Shown: positions 27,350-36,838 of the stretch, one piece after another
Layout: each line of letters starts with the position of its first letter
Position numbering within the stretch: position 1 is the first letter of the stretch
The notes under the pieces: model-generated
Databases searched by the model: none
What the model saw: the letters and a program-made list of their open reading frames with translations, nothing else
What the model was told of the DNA's origin: nothing
Assembly: GCA_021202275.1 (NCBI GenBank)
Contig: JAJQDI010000031.1
Location: 62,001 to 126,000 of the forward strand
Reading direction: 5' to 3'
From: Bacteroides sp.
GTDB taxonomy: Bacteria; Bacteroidota; Bacteroidia; Bacteroidales; Bacteroidaceae
Length of the DNA: 64,000 nt
Made by a program: the position numbers and the translations under genes

Positions 27350-29701
27350 TTATATTTCCTTATTCGGTTCCTGCCATTTACGGGTCTCCGTACAGTGGAT
27401 CAATAAGGTCTGGTCGCCTGTCTGTACCCGGAATTCACCGGCTTCCAGGATCCATTTGCCATCGTATCCGACAAAGGCCAGGTCGCTGCCTTTCAGACGA
27501 ATGGTGACGCTCTTTGTTTCTCCCGGCTGCAACTCTATTTTCTCAAACCCACGCAGGCGGCGGATATCCGGAGTGAGGGAAGCGATCAGGTCACTTGTAA
27601 AGAGCAATACACTCTCTTTTCCGGCGCGGCTTCCGGTATTGGTTACGTCTACGGTAAATTCCAGCGTATCTTCCGCTGTGAATTCACTCTTCGAAGCCCT
27701 GAGGTTGCTGTACTGATAGGTAGTATAGCTCAATCCGTATCCGAATGCCCATTGGACAGACATTACCGCGTCATAGTCATACGCGCCTTCCATCTTTTCC
27801 AGATCTTCGCAGGGTTTGTAGTCGTAGGTCACCAGGGAATTGATCTCTTTCGGATAGGTAAAAGGAAGTTTTCCACTGAAGTTGGCATCCCCGGCGATCA
27901 GATTGGCCAGCGCATCTCCTCCGTAGTTACCGGGTAGCATGACATGGACAACCGCCTGTACCAGAGGTTCCAGTTCATTGATAATGCGCGGACGCCCTTC
28001 GTTCAGTACCAGGATCACCGGTTTGCCGGTGGCTGCTAATGCCTTTACAAGCTCACGCTGATTGGCAGACAGATACAGATCGGTGAGGTTACCCGGAGTT
28101 TCACAATACGAATTCTCTCCGATACAGGCCACAATGTAATCTACATCTGCTGCGGCAGCTACGGCTTTGCTGATCTCCGGTTCGTTCTCTTCCCAATACA
28201 ATCCGCCTTTCTTATACGTGACACCCGGTTCATACACTACCTGGCCGGCACCGAATTTCTGTTGCAATGCTTTCAGGATGGTATGATAGGCAGCCGTAAA
28301 TTCATCCGCTTTATCTCCCTGCCACGAATAAGACCATCCTCCGTTGAGGGTACGCATGGAGTTGGCATTAGGTCCTGTTACCAATAGCTTTTTGCCTGTA
28401 GCCAGAGGGAGGATATTGTCTGTATTTTTCAACAGTACCAACGATTCTTCCGCAGCAGCCAGTGCCTGGGCAGCATGTGCCGCGCCGCCAAATTCGGGAT
28501 AGTCGGCAAGATCGGTCCACGGGGTTTCGAACAGTCCCAGGCGGAATTTCATCCGCAATACCCGGCGGGTGGCGTCGTCGATCCGCTCCATAGATACCTC
28601 TCCTTCTTCAACCAGCTCTTTCAGATAGGTACAGAAACTCCATTCGTAAGGCACCATAGACATATCAATACCGGCATTGATCGCCATCCGGATGGCGTCT
28701 TTCTTGGAAGTGGCCACCTTGTCACGGGTGTAGAGGTTATTGATATCGGCCCAGTCGGTCACGATCAGTCCGTCCCAGTTGAGATCTTCTTTCAGCCATT
28801 GGGTCAACAGTTCGTAGTTGGCATGGAAAGGTAGACCGTTATTCATGGCAGAGTTTACCATCACAGATAAGGCCCCCGCACGGACAGCCGCACGGAAAGG
28901 TTCGAAATGTTTTTCCCGCATATCCTGCAGCGTAATGGAAGAGGGTGTACGGTCTTTTCCGGAGACAGGCACACCGTATCCCATGTAGTGTTTCATACAG
29001 GCAGCTACCGAGTTGCCTCCGATCCGGTTCGGGTCATCGCCCTGGAAACCCAGTACAGACTCGCGTCCGAGTACGGTATTGACATATACATCTTCACCGA
29101 AGGTCTCCCACATACGTGGCCAACGCGGATCACGGCCCAGGTCTACCACAGGCGCGAAGGTCCACGGGATACTTCCCGCTTTGGTCTCATAAGCGGAGAT
29201 ACGCGACCCTTCCCGTACCAGCTGACGGTTGAAGGTAGCACCCATATTCACTCCCTGCGGGAACATGGTACCACCCAACGTATAGGTAGTACCGTGCATC
29301 TGGTCTACACCGTATACACAAGGGATACCCATTACTTCGAGGGATTTTTCCTGGATACGTTGGATGATCTCATGCCATTTTTCGGGAGTTTGCCCCGTAG
29401 TACCCGGAGCGTTCAGGATAGAACCTATTTTATATGTGCCGAACACTGTATCCAGGATGGCTTCATTGAATTGAAAGTTGGTGCCCGGATCGCTGTTCCA
29501 GTCGGCCAGCACGTCGAGAGTAAGCTGGGTCATCTGTCCGATCTTCTCTTCCAGGGTCATTCTGCCCAGAAGATCTTCTACCTTACGTTCAATTTCCGGA
29601 TCCGAAGGGATAGCCGGAGAGACGGCCTGCTGCGCGGATAAAGGAAGCAACAGCCCTGCCAGCGCCACAGATAAAAAAAGTTTTCTTCTCATCGTTTTCA
29701 T
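27350..29701 (-). CDS. Glycoside hydrolase family 3 beta-glucosidase, exported
   Basis: The 783-residue product has a signal peptide and the full GH3 layout: a barrel domain with the KHYMGYG block, the nucleophile Asp316 in IVTDWADI, the alpha/beta sandwich (residues about 420-640, with EESLVLLKN and VLNEGRP), and a C-terminal fibronectin III-like domain. By family it removes terminal beta-linked glucose from oligosaccharides, probably in the periplasm. It is followed upstream, same strand, by an esterase and a clan GH-A enzyme, so the three may act on one substrate. Confidence 0.93.
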   Translation of the reverse strand: MKTMRRKLFLSVALAGLLLPLSAQQAVSPAIPSDPEIERKVEDLLGRMTLEEKIGQMTQLTLDVLADWNSDPGTNFQFNEAILDTVFGTYKIGSILNAPGTTGQTPEKWHEIIQRIQEKSLEVMGIPCVYGVDQMHGTTYTLGGTMFPQGVNMGATFNRQLVREGSRISAYETKAGSIPWTFAPVVDLGRDPRWPRMWETFGEDVYVNTVLGRESVLGFQGDDPNRIGGNSVAACMKHYMGYGVPVSGKDRTPSSITLQDMREKHFEPFRAAVRAGALSVMVNSAMNNGLPFHANYELLTQWLKEDLNWDGLIVTDWADINNLYTRDKVATSKKDAIRMAINAGIDMSMVPYEWSFCTYLKELVEEGEVSMERIDDATRRVLRMKFRLGLFETPWTDLADYPEFGGAAHAAQALAAAEESLVLLKNTDNILPLATGKKLLVTGPNANSMRTLNGGWSYSWQGDKADEFTAAYHTILKALQQKFGAGQVVYEPGVTYKKGGLYWEENEPEISKAVAAAADVDYIVACIGENSYCETPGNLTDLYLSANQRELVKALAATGKPVILVLNEGRPRIINELEPLVQAVVHVMLPGNYGGDALANLIAGDANFSGKLPFTYPKEINSLVTYDYKPCEDLEKMEGAYDYDAVMSVQWAFGYGLSYTTYQYSNLRASKSEFTAEDTLEFTVDVTNTGSRAGKESVLLFTSDLIASLTPDIRRLRGFEKIELQPGETKSVTIRLKGSDLAFVGYDGKWILEAGEFRVQTGDQTLLIHCTETRKWQEPNKEI

Positions 29702-29852
29702 ACTATTAGTTTTATGTTTTCAAGTTTCTATAAGGGACAAGGGTAAAAAGGATTCCGCAAATTAAACCGATACTTCGGGCTACTTTTGGTGTCTCAAAAA
29801 GCAATAATATAGGTAAGATTTGTTTCCTCTGGTATGTTTTTTACAGCATATA

Positions 29853-29897
29853 ATAAGATAGATTTTCCATCCTAAGAATATAAAAAATCTATCTTAT
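29853..29897 (-). terminator. Terminator after the esterase gene
   Basis: ATAAGATAGATTTT (29853-29866) is the exact reverse complement of AAAATCTATCTTAT (29884-29897). The 14-bp stem lies about 70 bases past the esterase stop, so the GH3 gene probably has its own promoter. Confidence 0.65.
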
Positions 29898-29969
29898 AAC
29901 AGGGGATATACTGTTTTCCGGAAATTCACCATCGCCGGGGAAATATCGGATCTAACCCACACGCTTTTA

Positions 29970-31169
29970 TCAGCGGAAAAGCAGCGGCACAAACTCCGTG
30001 AGGTAGATGCGCCAGTTTTTCCAGATATGTCCCTCTTCGGATTCATAATACGTATAAGGATAACCCTTTTCATCAAGGATCTTCCGATAGTCTACATTGG
30101 CCTGATAGAGGAAATCGGTCTTACCGATAGCGATCCAGTAGAGTTGGGGGTCCTGACCGAACTGCGTCTGCAACTTCTGTTCGAAATCATCATATATAGG
30201 TGAAGTCATATCTTTACCAGGGAAAATAGCGGCGGAGAACAGTCCGACGTAGTCAAACATCTCCGGATACTCTTTGGAGATATGCAGCGAGTGATAGCCG
30301 CCCATAGACAGACCTGCAATGGCACGTCCTTTTTTCTCCGCAACAGTACGGTAGTTACTGTCTATAAAACGCACCACATCGGGGAAACTCTTTTCCATAC
30401 TTCCCTCCATGGTCTGAGGCAGCTGTATGGTTGGTTTATAGAATCCCAGAGCAGATTCACCGGGAGCGGCCTCCTGATAGACATTGCCATTGGTCATGAC
30501 AACGATCATGGGTTGGGCTTCCCCGCGTGCGATCAGGTTGTCCAGGATCTGTGCCGTACGCCCCAGGGCGATCCATGCTTCTTCGTCTCCACCCATACCG
30601 TGTAGCAGATAGAATACGGGATAGTGGTCACTATTTTGCTCGTAACCGGGAGGGGTATAAATAGTCAACCGACGTTCTTTGTTCAGTGTAGGACTGAAAT
30701 ACCACCGACGAGCTACGGTTCCGTGAGGCACAGAATTTACTTTATAGAGATCTGCGCGCCCGCCATCGATCAGGAAGACGTTCGTCAGTGAAGCCACATC
30801 CCGGATCAGGTAGACATTATTGGGATCGGTCACTTTCAGTTCATCTACCAGGAAAGAGTAGCTGTAAAGTTCCGGTGTCAGCGGCGCGGGAGTGGTATAG
30901 GTCCAGAGTCCGTCCGCTCCTTTGGAAAGGTCTGCCACACCGGGTGCGTCAAATGTACCCTGGGGAGTATCGACTTCCTGTGTCGGCAGAAAGTCTCCGG
31001 TGATCTGTACGCATGTGGCCTTCGGTGCATGGAACCGGAAAGTAACCGTGTGGTCGGGATGTATGTCAGGAGATACGATGTCCTGCCCTCCCCACAATGC
31101 TTGTTGTGCGGAAATGGTTGTCACACACAACAGCAACCATACGAAGCTAACTATTTTTCTCATGTTCAT
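29970..31169 (-). CDS. Exported esterase with N-terminal E-set domain (CE1-like)
   Basis: The product (399 residues) starts with a signal peptide (MNMRKIVSFVWLLLCVTTIS), then an immunoglobulin-like E-set domain (about 30-130: VTFRFHAPKATCVQITGDF) and an esterase D/feruloyl esterase-type alpha/beta hydrolase (about 150-399). The nucleophile elbow is GLSMGG and the catalytic His is in ESEEGHIWKNW. By family it removes acetyl or feruloyl groups from plant polysaccharides. The longest frame begins 27 codons earlier at a non-ATG start; I chose the ATG at 31169 because it places the signal peptide first. Confidence 0.85.
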   Translation of the reverse strand: MNMRKIVSFVWLLLCVTTISAQQALWGGQDIVSPDIHPDHTVTFRFHAPKATCVQITGDFLPTQEVDTPQGTFDAPGVADLSKGADGLWTYTTPAPLTPELYSYSFLVDELKVTDPNNVYLIRDVASLTNVFLIDGGRADLYKVNSVPHGTVARRWYFSPTLNKERRLTIYTPPGYEQNSDHYPVFYLLHGMGGDEEAWIALGRTAQILDNLIARGEAQPMIVVMTNGNVYQEAAPGESALGFYKPTIQLPQTMEGSMEKSFPDVVRFIDSNYRTVAEKKGRAIAGLSMGGYHSLHISKEYPEMFDYVGLFSAAIFPGKDMTSPIYDDFEQKLQTQFGQDPQLYWIAIGKTDFLYQANVDYRKILDEKGYPYTYYESEEGHIWKNWRIYLTEFVPLLFR

Positions 31170-31250
31170 TTTTATATTATTGATTCTGTTTTTCCGGAGT
31201 AGTTCTGCAGGGGTCAACCGGAGTTTATTCCACTTTTCCCCGCCCAACAT

Positions 31251-32549
31251 CTATTTTTTCAGTACCTGGAAGGGAATGTTGGTGGTAGAAACAAATCCTG
31301 TATGGTCCAGCACATATACATACAACCGATAATTCCCTGGCTCAGAAAGTGAATGTGAGAAGACAGGGTCCCGGCTCTGTACCACCTCTCCGATCCTCCC
31401 GGGGCGTGGTTCGTACGAACCGCCGAATCCCAGGATGGTAGCCTCTTCGAGTATCTCCCACACGTAACTCAGCGGGTCTTCTTCCCGGTCGTAGACAGAG
31501 ACAACTGCTTCAAACGATTCGCCGGCTTTCACTTGTACACTTTCTATGGCCTCTTTGCCGTTCATTTTAAAGTCCAATATGACAGGAGCCGTCTGTGTAG
31601 GTTCTTCCCGGGTCCAAACACGCTGCATAGCCTCTACCATCGGGGTCTTTTCGCCCTGCAAGGGCAATCCTTCCACCTGATTCTCTACAAACATACTGAA
31701 CCAGGTAGGGGTACGTTCTTCCTTCTGTCCCCAGAGAAAGACAAAGGATCCGAGGCAACGCGGGTTGGAAAAGATGTAATTGTTGTAACGCTCTTCATAA
31801 ACTACCCGTTTTTCTTCACTGGTCTGTTCAATGGGTGCTCCCCAGGATGTAGAGGGCATCTCCCAGAAGCCACTCGGGCCCCACTCGGTCACCATGAAAG
31901 GACCTGTATAGGAAGAACTGTTTACCATCTCCTCCAATACAACAATGGACCCGTAGCTATTGATACCTACAAAATCCAGTGTAGGGGCAAACCGGGCGAT
32001 AGAATCCAGGGCTGCCCCATTGTGAGCGATCACGCTGGAAACCAGGTGACGTTGATCTATGGAACGGATAAGCTGAGCCAACTCTTCCACAAAGCTCCAG
32101 GCAGCACCGATATTGGCATTTCCCAGATCAATCTCATTCCCAATGCCCCAGGCAAGTATCTGCTTCTCGTCCTTGAAAGTCTCTGCCAGCAACCGCACCT
32201 CCTGACGTACTTTTTCTTTATAGCTTTCGTCAAAATAAAGGGCGGAATCTTTGGTCAGACCGATCCCTTGCATGATATACATCCCATACGTACGGGCCTG
32301 CTCCACATCCCGCCGGATCGACTCTACCGACCCACCCCAGGTACGGAAAGCATTGGCTCCGTTTGCTGCGGCTATATCGAGGCGGTTGGTACCTCCTACT
32401 CCCTTTATATAGGTAGGAACACCGTCTATATACAGTTGGAACCGGTCGTTTTCCTGTACAATACGGATGCCGGAGGGGTCCAGATGACAACCGGACACAA
32501 CGAAAAGGGCCATTACCAACCCCAACAAAGAATTCTGAATTCGTTTCAT
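31251..32549 (-). CDS. Clan GH-A glycoside hydrolase lipoprotein
   Basis: The 432-residue product is a lipoprotein (lipobox VVSGC, Cys21) with a TIM barrel of clan GH-A. The acid/base Glu139 is in AWGIGNE and the nucleophile Glu222 in MVTEWGP. The last 110 residues form an immunoglobulin-like domain (EEDPLSYVWEI, GNYRLYVYVLD). Together with GH3 it could degrade a beta-glucan; membership of GH158 or of a GH2-like barrel family is possible but not decided here. It is the first gene of the three-gene saccharide set. Confidence 0.75.
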   Translation of the reverse strand: MKRIQNSLLGLVMALFVVSGCHLDPSGIRIVQENDRFQLYIDGVPTYIKGVGGTNRLDIAAANGANAFRTWGGSVESIRRDVEQARTYGMYIMQGIGLTKDSALYFDESYKEKVRQEVRLLAETFKDEKQILAWGIGNEIDLGNANIGAAWSFVEELAQLIRSIDQRHLVSSVIAHNGAALDSIARFAPTLDFVGINSYGSIVVLEEMVNSSSYTGPFMVTEWGPSGFWEMPSTSWGAPIEQTSEEKRVVYEERYNNYIFSNPRCLGSFVFLWGQKEERTPTWFSMFVENQVEGLPLQGEKTPMVEAMQRVWTREEPTQTAPVILDFKMNGKEAIESVQVKAGESFEAVVSVYDREEDPLSYVWEILEEATILGFGGSYEPRPGRIGEVVQSRDPVFSHSLSEPGNYRLYVYVLDHTGFVSTTNIPFQVLKK

Positions 32550-32843
32550 AAATTTCTATTTTTAATGTGTATGGATCTACCAGTCCGAGCCATCTGGCGT
32601 CAGATCATACGATTCCCCGTACAGGAAGATGTATACCTGCGGGATAGATTGTTCCGGAAAGAAAGGGACGGCCGGGCCGCTAACATAGATATGGTAAGTG
32701 GAGATGACTTTTCCTGTTCGGAGAAAAGCACAATTCGCACAAATATACTATTTTTTCATTTCTCCTGATATATGTATGCCTTTTTATTTTTCAACAGAGG
32801 TCTGAGGATCGTAGGATTTTCCCGGAGAAGAACAGGTACCCCC
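32550..32843. other. Intergenic, nothing recognised
   Basis: About 290 bases between divergent genes. No gene, repeat or hairpin of note was seen. Confidence 0.4.
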
Positions 32844-32874
32844 TTGCAGACAGAAGGATTTATTCTTATCTTTA
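32844..32874 (+). promoter_or_regulatory. Promoter of the small membrane protein gene
   Basis: TTG (32844-32846), 20 bases, then TATCTTTA (32867-32874), close to the consensus TTTG-N19-21-TAnnTTTG; 20 bases upstream of the ATG at 32895. Confidence 0.55.
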
Positions 32875-32894
32875 CCTCATCAATCTGATATGTT

Positions 32895-33290
32895 ATGGCC
32901 CATCGTCTCAATACAAATAAACAGTTTATGGTTGGCAACGGTATCCTGGCCTTTGCCGTACTTTTCGTAGTAGTGATCTTTGTCTACATGAGCCTGCGCC
33001 TCAGCCGCCAGCAGGACGCGGAACGTACTTTTATTGAAAATTATATCTTCCGGTTGGAGAAAGGGTTCACTGGAGAGTTTATCTCTGTTTATGCCAATGA
33101 CAGCCTGTTGTTCGACGAACTGATCCTGGAAGAGCCGGTTGTATTGTCTGTCCGTCGTTTTGATGAGCATACCGCTCTGCTGATCGTGGATAAGGAGACC
33201 GAACAGGTAGCTACTTTCGGCCTGAGTGAACTGGGAGGTACCTACCACTTCGAAAAAGACGAAAACGGCATACGGCTGTTGCCGCAGTGA
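32895..33290 (+). CDS. Small membrane-anchored protein of unknown function
   Basis: The 131-residue product has one hydrophobic helix (about residues 12-33, FMVGNGILAFAVLFVVVIFV in part) and a soluble C-terminal domain of about 95 residues with alternating beta-type pattern (LLFDELILEE, HTALLIVDKETEQ). The family is not recognised. It is probably an inner-membrane protein facing the periplasm. A frame on the opposite strand overlaps it almost completely, but this strand has a promoter, an ATG and better residue composition. Confidence 0.7.
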   Translation: MAHRLNTNKQFMVGNGILAFAVLFVVVIFVYMSLRLSRQQDAERTFIENYIFRLEKGFTGEFISVYANDSLLFDELILEEPVVLSVRRFDEHTALLIVDKETEQVATFGLSELGGTYHFEKDENGIRLLPQ

Positions 33291-33429
33291 GCCAACGTTT
33301 TGCCTCTTTCCCGTATATACACATCCTTCATTCACCATATCTGATCAGCAGCCTATTGCTGTAGACACTTACGTCCGTGGGGTGCCTCATAATTCCCGGA
33401 ATGTTGATACGTTTCACAGCTCTTTTTTG

Positions 33430-33437
33430 TACCTTTG
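33430..33437 (+). promoter_or_regulatory. -7 box of gpmI promoter
   Basis: TACCTTTG matches TAnnTTTG, 51 bases upstream of the gpmI ATG. A TTG lies 23 bases further upstream, slightly beyond the usual spacing. Confidence 0.6.
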
Positions 33438-33488
33438 CACCGGATTTTTCCGCGCGACACGAAGTTATATCATTAAAACAAATATCAT

Positions 33489-35003
33489 ATGAGCAAAAAA
33501 GCCCTCTTAATGATCCTCGACGGCTGGGGGATCGGTAATCACGGAAAAGCTGATGTCATTTTCAATACTCCGACTCCCTATTGGGACTATTTGGTAAGTA
33601 CCTATCCACACGCTCAATTACACGCCAGCGGAGAGAACGTAGGTCTGCCCGACGGACAGATGGGCAACTCGGAAGTTGGTCACCTCAATATCGGTGCCGG
33701 CCGCGTGGTCTATCAGGACTTGGTAAAGATCAACCTGGCTTGCCGCGACAACAGCATCCTGAAAAACCCGGCTGTGATTTCGGCTTTTTCTTACGCAAAG
33801 GAGAACAACAAAAATATCCACTTCATGGGACTGACTTCGGACGGTGGGGTACATAGTTCACTGGACCACCTGTACAAATTGTGTGATATTGCGAAGGAAT
33901 ACGGATTGGAGAATGCCTATATTCACTGTTTTATGGACGGTCGGGATACCGACCCCAAAAGCGGAAAAGGATTTATTGAACAACTGGAAAAACATACGCA
34001 GGCTTCTGCCGGAAAGATCGCTTCGATCATCGGACGCTACTATGCCATGGATCGTGACAAACGCTGGGAACGGGTGAAAGAGGCATATGATCTGCTGGTA
34101 AACGGTACAGGTAAGAAGGCTACGGATATGGTAGCTGCTGTACAGGAGTCTTACAACGAAGGGGTGACGGATGAGTTTATCAAACCGATCTCGAACGCGA
34201 ACTTCGACGGGACTATTCAAGAAGGGGATGTAGTGATCTTCTTCAACTACCGCAACGACCGCGCCAAAGAACTGACCGTGGTGCTCACTCAACATGATAT
34301 GCCGGAAGTAGGTATGCACACCATTCCGGGACTGCAATTCTACTGCATGACCCCGTACGATGCTTCTTTTGAGGGAGTACATATCCTTTTTGACAAAGAG
34401 AATGTACAGAATACCCTGGGAGAATACCTGGCCAACAAGGGTAAAACCCAGCTACATATCGCGGAAACGGAGAAATACGCGCACGTGACTTTCTTCTTCA
34501 ACGGCAGCAGAGAGACTCCCTATGAAGGCGAAGAACGTATCCTGGTAGATTCTCCCAAAGTGGCTACATACGATCTGAAACCGGAAATGAGTGCCTACGA
34601 GGTAAAAGACAAACTGGTAGAAGCAATCAACAGCAATCAGTTCGATTTCATCGTGGTAAACTATGCCAATGGAGATATGGTAGGACACACAGGCATATAT
34701 GAGGCCATTGAAAAAGCGGTGAAAGCGGTAGATGAATGTGTGAAAGATACCATCGAAGCGGCCAAAGCAAATGGCTACGAAGCTATCATCATCGCGGATC
34801 ATGGAAACGCGGACAACGCGGTGAATGAAGACGGTAGTCCCAATACGGCTCACTCACTGAATCCGGTGCCTTGCATCTACGTAACCGAGAACAAAAATGC
34901 CTCGGTAGAAGAAGGACGTCTTGCCGATGTAGCTCCTACCATTCTTAAAATTATGGGCATAGAAGTTCCGGCAGAGATGACAGGGAAAGTGCTTATCAAA
35001 TAA
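33489..35003 (+). CDS. gpmI: Phosphoglycerate mutase, cofactor-independent
   Basis: This 504-residue enzyme interconverts 3- and 2-phosphoglycerate in glycolysis using two manganese ions. The metal site residues are visible: Asp11 in ILDGWG, the phospho-acceptor Ser61 in GQMGNSEVGH, the MDGRDTDP and RYYAMDRDKRW blocks, and the C-terminal ADHGNAD. The length is standard. It is followed by a bidirectional terminator and appears monocistronic. Confidence 0.97.
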   Translation: MSKKALLMILDGWGIGNHGKADVIFNTPTPYWDYLVSTYPHAQLHASGENVGLPDGQMGNSEVGHLNIGAGRVVYQDLVKINLACRDNSILKNPAVISAFSYAKENNKNIHFMGLTSDGGVHSSLDHLYKLCDIAKEYGLENAYIHCFMDGRDTDPKSGKGFIEQLEKHTQASAGKIASIIGRYYAMDRDKRWERVKEAYDLLVNGTGKKATDMVAAVQESYNEGVTDEFIKPISNANFDGTIQEGDVVIFFNYRNDRAKELTVVLTQHDMPEVGMHTIPGLQFYCMTPYDASFEGVHILFDKENVQNTLGEYLANKGKTQLHIAETEKYAHVTFFFNGSRETPYEGEERILVDSPKVATYDLKPEMSAYEVKDKLVEAINSNQFDFIVVNYANGDMVGHTGIYEAIEKAVKAVDECVKDTIEAAKANGYEAIIIADHGNADNAVNEDGSPNTAHSLNPVPCIYVTENKNASVEEGRLADVAPTILKIMGIEVPAEMTGKVLIK

Positions 35004-35028
35004 GTAACACCTGCTTCCTGTAAAAATA

Positions 35029-35066
35029 AGCCTTCTATACTTTTATGATGTATAGAAGGCTATTTT
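35029..35066. terminator. Bidirectional terminator after gpmI
   Basis: AGCCTTCTATAC (35029-35040) pairs perfectly with GTATAGAAGGCT (35050-35061); T-rich runs flank both sides. It serves gpmI from the left and the convergent secreted-protein gene from the right. Confidence 0.85.
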
Positions 35067-35073
35067 TATACTT

Positions 35074-35844
35074 TTAATCGAATGAATCGACATCGTTATC
35101 AAATACCTGAATCTTAAACTCTTTATTTCTAAATACAATTACACATTCTCCTGCTTCTTTTGCTTCGAAATGCCAGGATCTCGTTGTTTCAGGCTTTCTC
35201 TGCCTTACTTCCTCCTTGCTTCCCAGCTTTCTTCCCTCATCGTCGTAGATCACTGTCCAAACTTTTATCATAGGTCCTATGATGGGTGTAAAGGTCTTCT
35301 CATCAATCAATTCCACAACATTATCCGGTGTAAATGTAATATCACCTTCTACATCAAGGCTTTCAAACCCGATATAAAATGATAATCCAACCTTTGTGTA
35401 AAGAATACATGATTCAGTCAATGTAATACTTCCTAAATCAAAGACTTCTGGATTATGTATGCTATGCATGTCAAAACCGGCTGCTACCATATGGTGAGCC
35501 AAATCCATACTTACAGGCATATTTATAACTTTCGGAACAAAGTCCGCCGGAACAAAAATCTTATTATTTATGGTATCAGGTGCTTCTGTTAACCAAAATC
35601 TCTTATTATAAGTCGTTACTTCATTGTGATTGATCTCAATCTGTGTCGGGAACCCAAAAGAGATTGCTTCAACAGGTATCATAGGAATATCATTTTTCAA
35701 ATACACAGGAGCAATTACTTCCTCTCCAAACATATGTATGCGGCATGTTCTTTGCCCCACCATAGAATCGTTTATTGCGGTTTGTGCAAAAACGATCAGA
35801 GGCAATGCCAACACTAAGTTTGCTATGATTCCTGTTTTTCTCAT
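35074..35844 (-). CDS. Secreted protein of unknown function
   Basis: The 256-residue product begins with a signal peptide ending LIVFAQ. The body is beta-rich. The last 45 residues (TTRSWHFEAKEAGECVIVFRN in part) resemble the edge of a chagasin-like or Ig-like fold, but the match is too weak to name. It ends 8 bases from the shared terminator and lies just after the YgjP-like protease gene on the same strand, 30 bases apart, so the two may be co-transcribed. Confidence 0.7.
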   Translation of the reverse strand: MRKTGIIANLVLALPLIVFAQTAINDSMVGQRTCRIHMFGEEVIAPVYLKNDIPMIPVEAISFGFPTQIEINHNEVTTYNKRFWLTEAPDTINNKIFVPADFVPKVINMPVSMDLAHHMVAAGFDMHSIHNPEVFDLGSITLTESCILYTKVGLSFYIGFESLDVEGDITFTPDNVVELIDEKTFTPIIGPMIKVWTVIYDDEGRKLGSKEEVRQRKPETTRSWHFEAKEAGECVIVFRNKEFKIQVFDNDVDSFD

Positions 35845-35874
35845 CTCACATCTCCATAAAAACCTGACAATTAA

Positions 35875-36567
35875 TCAGAAAGGCATCTTGAATTCCTTTA
35901 ATTCCTTTCGCAGCTCCTGTGCTTTGTTATCAGTCACTTCATCCATGATCTTCCAGAACCCCGGACCGTGATTCATTTCTCGGGTATGACACAGTTCGTG
36001 CAGCAGCACATAGTCTATCAGGTGTCCGGGAAGCAATACCAGATAGGAAGAGAGGTTGATGTTTCCCTGTGCCGAACAACTCCCCCACCTGCTACGGCTG
36101 GTGTTGATCTTCAACTTCTCGTAAGAAAAGCCATATTTCCCGGCCAACATATACAAACGGGGAGGCAAAATGATCTGGGCATTGCGTCGCAAAGCCTCTA
36201 CGATCACCTTACGGAGCCACTTTTGCAGTTCTTCGTCCTGGAAATTGGCATCCGGCGGACAAATGATCCGCATTTCTCCCAACTCCGAATGAGACAGGAA
36301 TTTCTTCCGGTCGCCCAGGGTCAGAGAGAGTTTGAAATATTCGGTATCGATCCGGTAATCCAGATCGATCAGCGGCGTATCGTGCTTCTCCCGGGAAAGC
36401 TGTAGTTTGTAGCGCAGCTTCTCTATAGCCCCCCGTATTTCCCGTTCACTGGTACCGGGAGGGATACTGACATGAATGGCATCTGACTTCGTACGAAAGA
36501 TCAAACGTCGTGCCCGCGGATGTGTCTTCACTATAAATCGTCCCAGTTGGGTATCTTCAATAATCAT
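35875..36567 (-). CDS. YgjP-like metallopeptidase (DUF45/WLM family)
   Basis: The 230-residue product carries the zinc motif HELCH near residue 190 with a third ligand in NHGPGFW, and the preceding SRWGSCSAQGNINLSSYLVLLP block characteristic of the YgjP/DUF45 family. No signal peptide is seen, so it is cytosolic. These proteases are often linked to DNA repair or restriction systems; no such partner is nearby here. Confidence 0.88.
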   Translation of the reverse strand: MIIEDTQLGRFIVKTHPRARRLIFRTKSDAIHVSIPPGTSEREIRGAIEKLRYKLQLSREKHDTPLIDLDYRIDTEYFKLSLTLGDRKKFLSHSELGEMRIICPPDANFQDEELQKWLRKVIVEALRRNAQIILPPRLYMLAGKYGFSYEKLKINTSRSRWGSCSAQGNINLSSYLVLLPGHLIDYVLLHELCHTREMNHGPGFWKIMDEVTDNKAQELRKELKEFKMPF

Positions 36568-36838
36568 CTGTTTTGTCTGAAAGTGTCTATGTAAAGTAAC
36601 TGAAATCGGACAGTTACTTTATGCAAAGGTAAGCAAAACCGCACAGATTGTTCATTTTCGGACACTTTATTTTTTAATTAATTCACTAATTATCATCTAA
36701 TTAAACGTATGGCACAGAAATTGGTCTTAAGTGGGTAACGAAAAAAAGTTCAGGAAGGCTGCAACATTTTCGGAATAACTGTCGTCTAATTACATATAGG
36801 AGACCCTGGTTATTTATAAAATTTAAATACATCAAGCT

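Noticed and set aside
32880..33338. A 152-codon frame antisense to the small membrane protein
   Set aside because: The plus-strand gene has a promoter, an ATG and a proper membrane helix; the minus frame has none of these.
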